Assembly: GCA_031285775.1 (NCBI GenBank)
Contig: JAITVN010000054.1
Span: 1 to 40,500 of the forward strand
DNA: 40,500 bases
Direction: 5' to 3'
Source: Streptococcaceae bacterium
Lineage (GTDB): Bacteria; Bacillota; Bacilli; Lactobacillales; Streptococcaceae
Shown here: in pieces, positions 7,973 through 16,087 of the stretch
Numbering within the stretch: position 1 is the stretch's first letter
Layout of the letters: every line of letters starts with the position of its first letter
Position numbers and translations under genes: made by a program
The notes under the pieces: generated by a model
Seen by the model: the letters and a program-made list of their open reading frames with translations, nothing else
Told to the model about the DNA's origin: nothing
The model's database searches: none

Positions 7973-8147
7973 GATGTGAAGCAGGCTCGTTTTGAAGCGT
8001 AGAAAATTAGAAATTTGTGGCTCTGACCGTAGGTCAGGTTCACAAATTGTCTATTTTCCCCCCGCAAAAGAGGGGAAAGCGACCCGTAATCGGCTGAAGC
8101 CGAAACGGTCTGCTTACTAGCTTCAAGCCTGCTGAACTCAGTTGAAA
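7970..8147 (+). repeat. Intergenic hairpin repeat, full copy (araD-araA)
   Basis: The element begins TAAGATGTGAAG on the araD stop codon and ends GAACTCAGTTGAAA. Its arms pair: GCAGGCTCG (7981-7989) with CAAGCCTGC (8124-8132), GAAGC with GCTTC, AATTTGTG with CACAAATT (8041-8048), and a tip hairpin TGACC/GGTCA. An extra GC-rich module (8058-8120) with its own stems is inserted on the 3' side; 50 nt of it (8079-8128) are identical to 14224-14273. As the other ara genes are close together, this is probably transcribed within the ara mRNA. Confidence 0.85.
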
Positions 8148-8210
8148 TAAGATGTGAGGCGCACCGACCTCAGTTGGAATAAGATATGAGCTGCGCCCGA
8201 AAACGTACCC
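8148..8210 (+). repeat. Two minimal tandem copies of the same repeat
   Basis: 8148-8179 starts TAAGATGTGAGGC and ends CCTCAGTTGGAA, so both element ends are joined without the hairpin body. 8180-8210 starts TAAGATATGAGCTGCGCCCG and is cut short. Head-to-tail arrangement after the full copy suggests unit-length amplification followed by internal deletion. Confidence 0.75.
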
Positions 8211-8246
8211 AAAAAAATAAACCCAAAAAGGAGAAAAATATCGAAC

Positions 8247-9662
8247 ATGCTTGAAAAAGAATTTTGGTTTGTGACAGGATCTCAATTCCTGTACGGACCT
8301 GAAGCACTTGCCGAAGTGGAGGAAGATTCTCGAGTCATCGTCGAAAGGATGAATGCTGCAGGAAGCTTGCCCTACCCGATTGTATTCAAAATTGTCGGCA
8401 CGACCGCTGAAAACATCACAGAAGTTTTAAAAGAAGCCAGCTTTGAAGACAAAGTCGCAGGCGTCATCACTTGGATGCACACTTTCTCGCCAGCTAAAAA
8501 CTGGATTCGCGGCACGCAGTTGTTGACAAAACCCTTGCTGCATTTGGCCACACAATTTCTAGATCATATTCCGTATCAGACCATTGACTTCGACTACATG
8601 AACGTAAATCAGTCGGCACATGGCGATAGGGAATACGCGTTCATCAATGCCCGGCTTCACAAGAACAACAAAGTCATCTTTGGCCACTGGGATAATCCGG
8701 AAATTCAAACTCAAATTGCTAAGTGGATGGATGTCGCTGTTGCTTACGATGAATCTTACAAGATTAAAGTGGTTACCTTTGCAGACAAAATGCGTAATGT
8801 TGCAGTTACAGACGGCGATAAAATTGAAGCCCAGATCAAATTCGGATGGACAGTGGATTATTGGGGAGTTGGCGACTTAGTCAAATATGTCAATGCAGTG
8901 GATGCAGCAGAAGTTGACCAGCTTTACATTGACCTTCAAGAAAAATATGACTATGTAGAAGGACAGAATTCGCCGGAGAAGTTCGAACACAATGTGAAAT
9001 ATCAGCTGCGCGAGTATCTGGCCATTAAAAAGTTTATGGACGAAAAAGGCTACAGTGCCTTTACAACCAACTTTGAAGATCTTGAAGGCCTTGAACAATT
9101 ACCAGGTTTGGCAGCTCAAATGTTGCTGGCTGAAGGATACGGCTTTGCCGGGGAAGGCGATTGGAAGACAGCTGCATTGGTTCGACTCTTTAAAATCATG
9201 TCACACAATCAGCAGACAGTCTTCATGGAAGATTACACCTTGGATTTGCGCAAGGGACATGAAGCGATTCTTGGCTCACACATGCTGGAAGTAGATCCGT
9301 CAATTACATCAGATCGTCCGCGTGTGGAAGTGCATCCGCTGGATATCGGCGGTAAAGAAGATCCGGCACGCCTGGTCTTTACAGGCATGGTTGCAGATGG
9401 GATCGACATTACAATGGCTGACTACGGCGATGAATTCAAACTGATTTCCTACGATGTCATCGGCAGCAAACCTGAGGAGGAAACGCCGTTTCTGCCCGTT
9501 GCAAAGCAGCTCTGGACACCCAAAATGGGGCTGAAAGCTGGCGCTGAAGCATGGATGGTGACAGGCGGCGGACATCATACTGTCTTGTCATTTAAGATTG
9601 ATTCAGAACAGCTGCAGGATCTCAGCAATTTATTCGGCTTAACTTACATTAATTTGGGCTAA
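8247..9662 (+). CDS. araA: L-arabinose isomerase
   Basis: AraA isomerises L-arabinose to L-ribulose, the first pathway step. The 471-residue protein spans the whole family length. The Mn-binding and catalytic residues are in place: Glu303 ([10 protein letters not shown]), Glu328 (FMEDYTLDL), His345 (GSHMLEVDP) and His444 (GGGHHTVLS), each three below the Bacillus numbering. The N-terminus [13 protein letters not shown] is typical. ATG 8247 follows AAGGAG with a long spacing of about 13 nt. It is placed last in an araB-araD-araA order, after a repeat-rich gap. No convincing promoter is seen in the gap, so it is likely cotranscribed with araBD. Confidence 0.97.
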   Translation: MLEKEFWFVTGSQFLYGPEALAEVEEDSRVIVERMNAAGSLPYPIVFKIVGTTAENITEVLKEASFEDKVAGVITWMHTFSPAKNWIRGTQLLTKPLLHLATQFLDHIPYQTIDFDYMNVNQSAHGDREYAFINARLHKNNKVIFGHWDNPEIQTQIAKWMDVAVAYDESYKIKVVTFADKMRNVAVTDGDKIEAQIKFGWTVDYWGVGDLVKYVNAVDAAEVDQLYIDLQEKYDYVEGQNSPEKFEHNVKYQLREYLAIKKFMDEKGYSAFTTNFEDLEGLEQLPGLAAQMLLAEGYGFAGEGDWKTAALVRLFKIMSHNQQTVFMEDYTLDLRKGHEAILGSHMLEVDPSITSDRPRVEVHPLDIGGKEDPARLVFTGMVADGIDITMADYGDEFKLISYDVIGSKPEEETPFLPVAKQLWTPKMGLKAGAEAWMVTGGGHHTVLSFKIDSEQLQDLSNLFGLTYINLG

Positions 9663-9731
9663 ATTATTGGGAAGGTGCAGGGGTTATCCAATTAACAAAG
9701 GAATAATAAAAAAATAAGGAGTGAATTTCAA

Positions 9732-10949
9732 ATGAAATTGAAAAAACTAGCTAAAGTGGCAGTATTAGCAGCTGCAGGCCTCATGGTTGCCTCCAGTCTG
9801 ACCGCATGTTCTTCATCAGGTGACCGCGGCGGCTCTTCTTCAGATTCAAAACTAAAAAAAGGCGATTTAATTGGTATTTCAATGCCGACAAAAGCTGATC
9901 AGCGTTGGAACGTGGATGGTGCAAACTTAGTAAAAGAACTCAAAGATGCAGGCTTTAAGACAAAATTAGCTTATGCTAACAACTCGACTTCTCAACAGTC
10001 AACAGATATCAATAATCTCGTGTCTGCAGGTGCGAAAGCTGTTGTCGTTGCATCTGTCGATGGAACAGCGGTCGGCCCAGCCGTGAAACAAGCCGAAGAC
10101 AGCGGCGCCACAGTAATTGCCTATGACCGTCTGATTATGAATACAGAATCGGTTGATTACTACGTGACCTTCCAGCTTGAGCGTACAGGTATTCTTGAAG
10201 CCAATACGATCATTGACAAGCTTGACCTCAAAAATGGCGGCGGCAAGACAACCCCATACAACATTGCACTCTTTGCGGGTTCAGATGATGACAATAATGC
10301 GCCATACTTCTTCAAAGGCGCTTGGGACTTGTTAAAACCTTATTTTGAATCAGGTCAATTAGTTGATCCTTCAGGTCTTGTTACCAAGGACACGACAAAT
10401 GCTGACTGGAAGAAAATCTCCGTTCACGCTTGGGATCAGAACCAAGCTCAAAAGCAAATGGATGCCGTTATGACAAAGCTCGGCGATCAGCCTTTGGCAG
10501 CCGTGCTTTCCCCATATGATGCCATTTCACTCGGCGTAATGAAATCAATCAAGAGTGCGCGCCCTGATATGACGCCGTCCATCGCATTTGATGCAAAGAA
10601 CCCGACAAACAAGTCAGCTTGGCCTGTGATTACAGGACAAGACGGAATGGACATTGCCATCACCAACATTTATTACGGTGCACAAGCTCAGACTGTCTTT
10701 AAAGATGTTTCGCTACTGGCAAAGCAGACAACTTCCATTTTGAAAGATATCGCTGATGGCAAGTCACCAAAATCAACAGATGACCCAATGAATAACGGCA
10801 ACAAAGATGTTCCAACTTGGTTGATGGAATCTGTTGAATTAGTGAAAAACCCTACTGGTGAACAAAAGGACCTTCATTTCGTAGCAGATACCGGCTTCAT
10901 CACAGAGGAACAGTATCAGAAAGACATTGCCGCTCCAATTATTGAATGA
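9732..10949 (+). CDS. ChvE-type sugar-binding lipoprotein of an ABC importer
   Basis: This is the extracellular receptor of a carbohydrate ABC importer (CUT2 class). The 405-residue protein has a lipoprotein signal with lipobox SLTAC (Cys26), a Ser/Gly-rich linker, then a two-lobed periplasmic-binding-protein fold: GDLIGISMPTKADQRW, DINNLVSAGAKAVVVA, ATVIAYDRLI. The pattern TKADQRWxxD and the later VLSPYDAISLGV resemble ChvE (multiple monosaccharide binding). ATG 9732 follows AAGGAG (9716-9721). Location directly after araA and before matching ATPase and permease genes implies arabinose as the main ligand, though ChvE proteins bind several sugars. Two hairpins after the stop could keep its expression above that of the membrane parts. 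Confidence 0.9.
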   Translation: MKLKKLAKVAVLAAAGLMVASSLTACSSSGDRGGSSSDSKLKKGDLIGISMPTKADQRWNVDGANLVKELKDAGFKTKLAYANNSTSQQSTDINNLVSAGAKAVVVASVDGTAVGPAVKQAEDSGATVIAYDRLIMNTESVDYYVTFQLERTGILEANTIIDKLDLKNGGGKTTPYNIALFAGSDDDNNAPYFFKGAWDLLKPYFESGQLVDPSGLVTKDTTNADWKKISVHAWDQNQAQKQMDAVMTKLGDQPLAAVLSPYDAISLGVMKSIKSARPDMTPSIAFDAKNPTNKSAWPVITGQDGMDIAITNIYYGAQAQTVFKDVSLLAKQTTSILKDIADGKSPKSTDDPMNNGNKDVPTWLMESVELVKNPTGEQKDLHFVADTGFITEEQYQKDIAAPIIE

Positions 10950-11020
10950 CAAGTGAGTTGTGCAAGTCTTAAAGCTCAGAAATTAAGGAGCTAGATTCAG
11001 ACGCACGAAACTAAGTTTAA
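10947..11020 (+). repeat. Degenerate repeat/hairpin after the binding-protein gene
   Basis: Nested stems AGTT/AACT, GTGC/GCAC, GTCT/AGAC and AGCTC/GAGCT (10956-11012) start just after the TGA stop. The ends (TGACAAGTGAG... and GAAACTAAGTTTAATAA) look like a diverged copy of the TAAGATGTGAGG...GAACTCAGTTAGAATAA repeat family. It may stabilise the upstream mRNA. Confidence 0.6.
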
Positions 11021-11043
11021 TAATTAATACTATAAAGAGTACA

Positions 11044-11093
11044 GAAGCTCATTGCGGCAGCTGACAGACAAATGCCGGCTGCCGAATAGCTTC
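11044..11093 (+). other. Second intercistronic hairpin before the ATPase gene
   Basis: CGGCAGC (11055-11061) pairs with GCTGCCG (11078-11084), extended by GAAGC/GCTTC (11044-11048 and 11089-11093). There is no T-run, so it is more likely an mRNA-processing or stability structure than a full terminator. It ends 10 nt before the Shine-Dalgarno of the next gene. Confidence 0.6.
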
Positions 11094-11116
11094 GCTGTTG
11101 TTTAAGGAGTGTAAAA

Positions 11117-12682
11117 ATGTCAGATTCAGATATGATTTTACAAATGCAGAACATCACGAAAACATTCGGCCCCGTAAAAGCTTTAACAAATGTCAATTTG
11201 GACATAAGACGCGGAGAAATTCACGGAATATGCGGAGAAAACGGCGCAGGAAAATCAACGCTGATGAATGTCCTTTCAGGCGTGTACCCTTACGGGACTT
11301 ACTCAGGGCGCATCCTGTTCGAAGGAAAAGAATGTAATTTCAGAAAAATATCAGATTCAGAAGAGCTAGGTATTGTCGTCATTCAGCAAGAATTGGCCTT
11401 GAGTCCTTTTCTCTCAATTGCTGAAAATATTTTTCTCGGGAACGAAAAAGAGAAGAATGGTGTGATTGACTGGAATCGGACACGTTCAGATGCCATAAAA
11501 GTCATGGGACGTGTCGGGCTGATGGAGAGCCCTGAAGCAAAAATTATGGATATCGGCGTGGGCAAGCAGCAACTGGTTGAAATTGCCAAGGCTCTGTCAA
11601 AAAATGTTAAACTGCTGGTGCTGGACGAACCGACAGCAGCTCTGAATGATGAAGATTCAGCGCACTTATTGAATATTCTGCGTGATTTGAGAGAAAATCA
11701 CGATGTCACATCTGTTATTATTTCTCATAAGTTGAATGAAATTGCAGCGATTGCAGATAATGTCACGATTATCCGTGACGGCTCAACAGTCGGCTGGATG
11801 GAGAATACCAAAGTGCATCCGATTAATCAGGATGAACTTATTCATAAGATGGTCGGCCGCGAGCTGACGAATCTTTATCCAAAACATGAGTCCAAACTCG
11901 GGGAGGAGATCTTCCGAATTGAGGATTGGACAATTCACCACCCGCTTGATCAGCAGCGTGTCATTGTTGATCATGCCACAATCAGCGCACGCGCTGGAGA
12001 AATTGTCGGCATTGCAGGTCTGATGGGAGCAGGACGTACAGAAATGGCCATGAGTGTTTTCGGCCGTTCCTATGGTTCAGGAATATCAGGGAAAGTTTTC
12101 ATTCACGGGAAAGAAACAGATACTTCTAGCTCACGAAAAGCCATTGATGCAGGTTTAGCCTATGCTACAGAAGATCGAAAAGCATATGGCCTCAATCTTC
12201 TGCAGAATATCCGTGAGAATGCTTCTATGGCAGCTTTGCTGAAACATTCAAAACATGGCATCATGGACGACAACATTGAACGTGTCGCTGCTGAAAAATA
12301 CCGTAAAGATTTTCGGATCAAAACGCCGACAATCGAAGAACGCGTGTCAAACCTTTCGGGCGGCAATCAGCAGAAAGTCGTACTGGCAAAATGGGTTATC
12401 TCTGATCCGGACATTTTGATTTTGGATGAACCGACCCGAGGCATTGACGTGGGTGCTAAATACGAAATATATGAAATCATTGATCAGTTGGCAGATGAAG
12501 GAAAAGCTGTCATCGTGATTTCTTCAGAGCTTCCAGAGCTCATCGGAATTTGTGACCGAATATATACCGTCAGTCAAGGCGTTGTTACCGATGAAGTGCC
12601 GAAAGAGAAATTTAGTCAGGAATATCTGATGAAGGGGATGACCCTAGAAAAAACTCAAGATGAGAAGGAGAATGCTTCATAA
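11117..12682 (+). CDS. Sugar ABC importer ATPase (GguA/MmsA/XylG-like, two nucleotide-binding domains)
   Basis: It powers uptake by the CUT2 importer. The 521-residue protein has two fused ABC domains. Domain 1 has Walker A GENGAGKST (residues 40-48), an atypical signature around IGVGKQQLVEIAKAL, and Walker B LLVLDEPTAAL. Domain 2 has a degenerate Walker A (GLMGAGRTEMAM), a normal signature LSGGNQQKVVLAKW and Walker B ILILDEPTRGIDVGAK. An active and a degenerate site are usual in this family. ATG 11117 follows TAAGGAG (11102-11108). Its TAA overlaps the ATG of the permease (TAATG), so the two are translationally coupled. Confidence 0.93.
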   Translation: MSDSDMILQMQNITKTFGPVKALTNVNLDIRRGEIHGICGENGAGKSTLMNVLSGVYPYGTYSGRILFEGKECNFRKISDSEELGIVVIQQELALSPFLSIAENIFLGNEKEKNGVIDWNRTRSDAIKVMGRVGLMESPEAKIMDIGVGKQQLVEIAKALSKNVKLLVLDEPTAALNDEDSAHLLNILRDLRENHDVTSVIISHKLNEIAAIADNVTIIRDGSTVGWMENTKVHPINQDELIHKMVGRELTNLYPKHESKLGEEIFRIEDWTIHHPLDQQRVIVDHATISARAGEIVGIAGLMGAGRTEMAMSVFGRSYGSGISGKVFIHGKETDTSSSRKAIDAGLAYATEDRKAYGLNLLQNIRENASMAALLKHSKHGIMDDNIERVAAEKYRKDFRIKTPTIEERVSNLSGGNQQKVVLAKWVISDPDILILDEPTRGIDVGAKYEIYEIIDQLADEGKAVIVISSELPELIGICDRIYTVSQGVVTDEVPKEKFSQEYLMKGMTLEKTQDEKENAS

Positions 12683-13878
12683 TGGAAAAGAAAGAAAGTA
12701 AAGGGGGGCTGCTTGCGTCATTTGCCTCAAATGCACGCCAATACGGCATTGTTGGTGCCTTGATCGTCATCATCATTGTCTTTCAAATCTTGACTGGCGG
12801 ACTTTTACTCCAGCCGAACACCGTTGTCCAGCTGATTCAGCAGAACGCCTATGTCATCATCCTGGCAGTCGGCATGGTCATGGTTATCATTGCCACACAC
12901 ATTGATTTGTCAGTCGGCTCGCTGGTTGGTTTTATCGGCGGCTGTGTGGCTCTGCTCATGCAGGACATGCATTTGAACTGGTTCTTGGCAATTCTGGTTG
13001 GTCTATTGATCGGTGTGGCCGTTGGTATTTGGCAAGGCTTCTGGGTGGCCTTTGTCGGCATCCCTGGCTTTATTACAACTTTGGCCGGTATGCTGGTCTT
13101 CCGCGGACTTGCGACAACGATGATTAATGCGTCAATTCCTGTTAACAACTCATCGTTCAATGCCATTGCGGCAAATTATCTGCCCAATATTCTCGGCTTC
13201 TGGGGACCTTTTGACGGCTTGACAATTGTGGTCGGCCTGCTTATCATTGCAGCTTTTGTCTGGTCGACACTCAACAACCGCAAGAAAGCAGATAAAATCG
13301 GGCTTGAAGTAGAACCGCTGTCAACGTCATATGCCAAAATTGGAATCGCTGCGCTTGTGATACTCTTCCTGACCTACGAATTTGCCTCATCAGGCAATGC
13401 GACACAGGGCGGAATTCCGATCATGCTTGTCATTGTTGGTGTTCTGGTTCTAATTTACAACTTTATCCTGACGCGAACAGTATTTGGACGTCACGTCTAT
13501 GCTGTCGGCGGTAATCGTCGCGCAGCAATGCTTTCAGGTATCAACACAAAACGCGTCGACTTTGCTCTATTTGTCCACATGGGAATACTGTCAGCCATTG
13601 CAGCCATTGCGATGCTGTCGCGACTAAGTTCAGCTTCAGCGTCAACCGGAACATCATTTGAAATGGATGCCATTGCCTCCTGTTTCGTAGGCGGAACTGC
13701 CGTAACAGGTGGTATAGGTACAGTTCCAGGCGTTGTCATTGGTGCCGCAGTAATCGGTGTGATCAACCAAGGCCTATCAATCATGGGCGTCGATTCAGCA
13801 TTGATTCAGACAATAAAAGGCCTCGTTCTACTTTTGGCCGTAGCAATCGACATCTACTCAAAACGCCGTAAACATTAA
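12682..13878 (+). CDS. Sugar ABC importer permease (GguB/MmsB-like)
   Basis: This 398-residue protein is the membrane channel of the importer. It has about ten hydrophobic segments and the CUT2 permease features GMVMVIIATHIDLSVGSLVGF near the N-terminus and CFVGGTAVTGGIGTVPGVVIGA near the C-terminus. It starts one base inside the ATPase stop. With the ChvE-like lipoprotein and two-domain ATPase it makes a complete multiple-monosaccharide importer; the operon context points to L-arabinose. The stop codon TAA (13876-13878) coincides with the first bases of the first of three tandem repeats. Confidence 0.92.
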   Translation: MEKKESKGGLLASFASNARQYGIVGALIVIIIVFQILTGGLLLQPNTVVQLIQQNAYVIILAVGMVMVIIATHIDLSVGSLVGFIGGCVALLMQDMHLNWFLAILVGLLIGVAVGIWQGFWVAFVGIPGFITTLAGMLVFRGLATTMINASIPVNNSSFNAIAANYLPNILGFWGPFDGLTIVVGLLIIAAFVWSTLNNRKKADKIGLEVEPLSTSYAKIGIAALVILFLTYEFASSGNATQGGIPIMLVIVGVLVLIYNFILTRTVFGRHVYAVGGNRRAAMLSGINTKRVDFALFVHMGILSAIAAIAMLSRLSSASASTGTSFEMDAIASCFVGGTAVTGGIGTVPGVVIGAAVIGVINQGLSIMGVDSALIQTIKGLVLLLAVAIDIYSKRRKH

Positions 13879-13994
13879 GATGTGAGGCAGGCTTGTTTTG
13901 AAGCGTAGAGATTTAGGGACTTGTGGTTCTGCCGTATGGCAGGTTCACAAGTCATCTAATCTCCTAGCTTCAAGCCTGCCGAACTCAGTTAGAA
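13876..13994 (+). repeat. Intergenic hairpin repeat, tandem copy 1
   Basis: Starts TAAGATGTGAGG on the permease stop and ends GAACTCAGTTAGAA. This is the best-paired copy: GGCAGGCTTG (13887-13896) with CAAGCCTGCC (13971-13980), GAAGC with GCTTC, GAGATTTAG with CTAATCTC, GACTTGTG with CACAAGTC, and a tip hairpin GCC-gtat-GGC. The fold is about 95 nt of near-continuous stem. Confidence 0.9.
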
Positions 13995-14115
13995 TAAGAT
14001 GTGAGGCAGGCTCGTTTTGAAGCGTAGAGATTTAGGAAAACTGGAGGAAAAGCTTTAGCTTTTTCGGAAGTTTTATCTAATCTCATAGCTTCAGGCGCCC
14101 CGAACTCAGTTAGAA
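13995..14115 (+). repeat. Intergenic hairpin repeat, tandem copy 2
   Basis: Begins TAAGATGTGAGGCAGGCTCG and ends CCGAACTCAGTTAGAA. The left arm is of the GGCAGGC type, but the right arm reads CAGGCGCCCC, so the outer arms no longer match well. The tip differs from copy 1 and carries an AAAAGCTTTAGCTTTT-like hairpin. It looks like a chimera of two arm types. Confidence 0.85.
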
Positions 14116-14285
14116 TAAGATGTGAGGTGCGCCCGTTTTGAAGCGTAGAGATTCAGGGAGCTTGTGCTTTTGCCTTTAGGCAGGTTCACAAGTCATTTAA
14201 TCTTTCCCCCCAGAGGAGGGGAAGCGACCCGTAATCGGCTGAAGCCGAAACGGTCTGCTTACTAGCTTCAAGCGCCCCGAACATA
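14116..14285 (+). repeat. Intergenic hairpin repeat, tandem copy 3 with extra module
   Basis: Begins TAAGATGTGAGGTGCGCCCG and ends CCCCGAACATAACT. It carries the same additional GC-rich module as the araD-araA copy; bases 14224-14273 are identical to 8079-8128. Together, copies 1-3 fill the 444-nt gap between the permease and the next gene; no promoter is evident there. Confidence 0.85.
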
Positions 14286-14322
14286 ACTGGCTAGCGTGAC
14301 AAAACAGCAGAAAGGTCTCACC

Positions 14323-14595
14323 ATGAATAAAGAGTTAAACACAACACAAAAATCACGTTTGTACGGATTGACAGCTATTGTCTGTGCGATTTGGCTCGGT
14401 CAGTCGCTGTTTAAAGCGAATCATGAGGACCAGCTGTTTTCAGTCTATAACGTCATCTTTTACATCTGTCTCCTATTAGTGATCGCATATACCGCTTTTT
14501 CCGCCTATCAAATGTGGAAGCAAGCGAAGTCAGAAGCTACAGAGTCCACACAGGACAATCCGTCTAATATCCCCAATGATTCCACCAAAGGCTAG
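14323..14595 (+). CDS. Small two-segment membrane protein of unknown function
   Basis: A 90-residue protein with two hydrophobic segments (about residues 12-29, ending near IWLGQSLF, and 42-62, VYNVIFYICLLLVIAYTAFSAY) and a hydrophilic, Ser/Asn/Thr-rich tail. I do not recognise the family. ATG 14323 follows GAAAGG with about 8 nt spacing; an upstream in-frame GTG at 14296 lacks a ribosome site. It is the last gene before the terminator closing the arabinose locus. The link to sugar uptake is positional only, and weak because three repeats intervene. Confidence 0.7.
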   Translation: MNKELNTTQKSRLYGLTAIVCAIWLGQSLFKANHEDQLFSVYNVIFYICLLLVIAYTAFSAYQMWKQAKSEATESTQDNPSNIPNDSTKG

Positions 14596-14646
14596 CAAAT
14601 GCCTACCAGAATCCGCTTCAATGAAAAAATGCCTCCTAATTTTAAA

Positions 14647-14680
14647 AAAAGCTTATGAATGATTAAATTCATGAGCTTTT
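14647..14680. terminator. Bidirectional terminator closing the arabinose locus
   Basis: AAAAGCTTATGAAT (14647-14660) pairs with ATTCATGAGCTTTT (14667-14680) with one G-U pair. A-rich and T-rich flanks serve both the ara side and the convergent Nudix gene. Confidence 0.85.
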
Positions 14681-14705
14681 AGTCGTTCTCAATAAAAAAT
14701 TAGTC

Positions 14706-15152
14706 TTAAAACGCGTTGTGAAATTTCTCAAGTCCCCATTTATGGCTGCCGCGCTTAAGCTTTTCCATCGCCTCTTCATAATCAAACCAGTAAATTTGAT
14801 TAAAATCCTCCAGCGGGGTTTTATCAAATACAACAGTGGCCAGACTGTAGATAAAAGCAGGGTTATAGTAATGCTGGTCACGGTGTGAACTATAAAAATA
14901 CTCATCAGCCTGTCCAAGAAAATCCCCGATCTCGCAAGTCGCCCCGATTTCTTCGAGGAGTTCGCGTTTCAGCGCCTGTTCATGATTTTCACCCGCTTCA
15001 ATCTCGCCGCCAGGCAGAAAAAAGCCCTTATTCGGCGCTTGAATCAAGCAGAACTGCTGATTTTTTTCGACAATTGCGTAAACACCCAAGCGGACTTTAT
15101 AATCCGCATCGTTCGATTTTTCCCCGAAAGTAGGAATTTTTTCGCTATTCAT
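14706..15152 (-). CDS. Nudix hydrolase
   Basis: A 148-residue single-domain Nudix protein that hydrolyses nucleoside-diphosphate-linked substrates; the exact substrate cannot be read. The Nudix box is complete: GGEIEAGENHEQALKRELLE followed by EIG fits GX5EX7REUXEEXGU. The end (FNQIYWFDYEEAMEKLKRGSHKWGLEKF) resembles MutT-like Nudix proteins of streptococci. ATG 15152 has no Shine-Dalgarno; instead an extended -10 box TGT-TAAAAT ends 7 nt upstream, so the mRNA is probably leaderless. It is divergent from mreC and convergent with the arabinose locus. Confidence 0.9.
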   Translation of the reverse strand: MNSEKIPTFGEKSNDADYKVRLGVYAIVEKNQQFCLIQAPNKGFFLPGGEIEAGENHEQALKRELLEEIGATCEIGDFLGQADEYFYSSHRDQHYYNPAFIYSLATVVFDKTPLEDFNQIYWFDYEEAMEKLKRGSHKWGLEKFHNAF

Positions 15153-15159
15153 TATTTAT

Positions 15160-15192
15160 ATTTTAACAAATTATCTGGAGAAATGTTAAAAT
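15160..15192. promoter_or_regulatory. Mirror-symmetric divergent promoter (Nudix / mreC)
   Basis: A 9-bp perfect inverted repeat ATTTTAACA (15160-15168) and TGTTAAAAT (15184-15192) flanks 15 bp. Read rightward it gives -35 TTAACA, 18-bp spacer, -10 TAAAAT with TG extension; read leftward it gives the same. Each -10 overlaps the other -35. Both start codons lie exactly 7 nt beyond their -10 boxes, so the two start sites compete and both mRNAs should be leaderless. Confidence 0.8.
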
Positions 15193-15199
15193 AAATAAG

Positions 15200-16033
15200 A
15201 TGAAAAAGTTTAATTTCAGTAAAGTGATCGTAATCGGTCTGCTCATTGTAATTGCCAGCATGACGGCCATCACCATAACGGCCAGATCTTACAGCAGTGA
15301 AAAGGAACCAAACGCATTTATCAAAGTAATCAACGACGGCACAGGAACGGCCGATGGCCTTTTATCAATGCCTGGAAATTTTATCAAATCGAGAGTCAAT
15401 GACTTTCGCAACGCACTGAATGCATTTTCGCAAAATCAGAATTTGAAAAAAAAGCTTTCGAATTCCTTTGTGGACAAGCAAAAACTTGCTGCGCTTGAAA
15501 ATGAAAACAAGCAATTGCGGGACGCTCTTCAGCTGCAGGAATCCTTAGCCAGTTACAAACTCATCAATGCTTTGGTCATCAATCGGGCGCCATCCAGCTG
15601 GAATGACATGATCATCATTAACAAAGGCAGCAGCTCCGGACTGGTAAAAGACACCTTGGTGATGTCGAACGGCGGCATTATTGGAATTGTCAGTCAGGTC
15701 AATATTTCCACCAGCAAAGTAAAGCTGCTGAGTAACTCAGACAATTTATTAAGCAAAATCCCTATCAAAATCGGGGACAATGCAGGCTTCCTAATGGATT
15801 TTGACAAAAAGTCAAACAGCTTTGTCATCTCCAATATGGGGAGCTTGACAGACATTTCTAAAGGTAATGACGTTGTCACTTCAGGATTAGATGGTGTGTT
15901 TCCTAGCGATCTGATGCTGGGGAAAGTTGACAAAGTCGAGACAGCCAGCTCAACATATGATGCCAAGATTTATGTAAAACCGACATCTGATTTTTATAAT
16001 TTAGAAATTGTTTCCGTTGTTAGCAGACAGTAA
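15200..16033 (+). CDS. mreC: Cell-shape protein MreC
   Basis: MreC is a bitopic membrane scaffold of the peripheral peptidoglycan synthesis machinery. The 277-residue protein has one N-terminal transmembrane helix (about residues 9-28), a coiled coil (about 68-115, DKQKLAALENENKQLRDALQLQ) and the double beta-barrel C-terminal domain, with ALVINRAPSSWNDMIIINKGSSSGL and MSNGGIIGIVSQV motifs. Length is normal for the family. ATG 15200 is preceded by an extended -10 only 7 nt away and no close Shine-Dalgarno (a GGAG lies 19 nt upstream), so it is probably leaderless. It is followed 54 nt later by mreD. No mreB is seen, as is usual in cocci. Confidence 0.94.
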   Translation: MKKFNFSKVIVIGLLIVIASMTAITITARSYSSEKEPNAFIKVINDGTGTADGLLSMPGNFIKSRVNDFRNALNAFSQNQNLKKKLSNSFVDKQKLAALENENKQLRDALQLQESLASYKLINALVINRAPSSWNDMIIINKGSSSGLVKDTLVMSNGGIIGIVSQVNISTSKVKLLSNSDNLLSKIPIKIGDNAGFLMDFDKKSNSFVISNMGSLTDISKGNDVVTSGLDGVFPSDLMLGKVDKVETASSTYDAKIYVKPTSDFYNLEIVSVVSRQ

Positions 16034-16087
16034 ATCTTTCCTGTTACTCGGAGCTGACGCTACATCAAAAAAGATCAAGGGGAATTT

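Noticed and set aside
8040-8285. Minus-strand ORF of 81 codons in the araD-araA gap
   Set aside because: It is formed by the repeat element and the araA start; similar frames arise in any copy of the repeat. No homology seen.
13876-14285. The tandem hairpin repeats as an insertion sequence or small RNA gene
   Set aside because: There is no transposase, no terminal inverted repeat of the usual kind at the outer ends apart from the fold itself, and no promoter specific to the repeats. A repeat family is the safer call.
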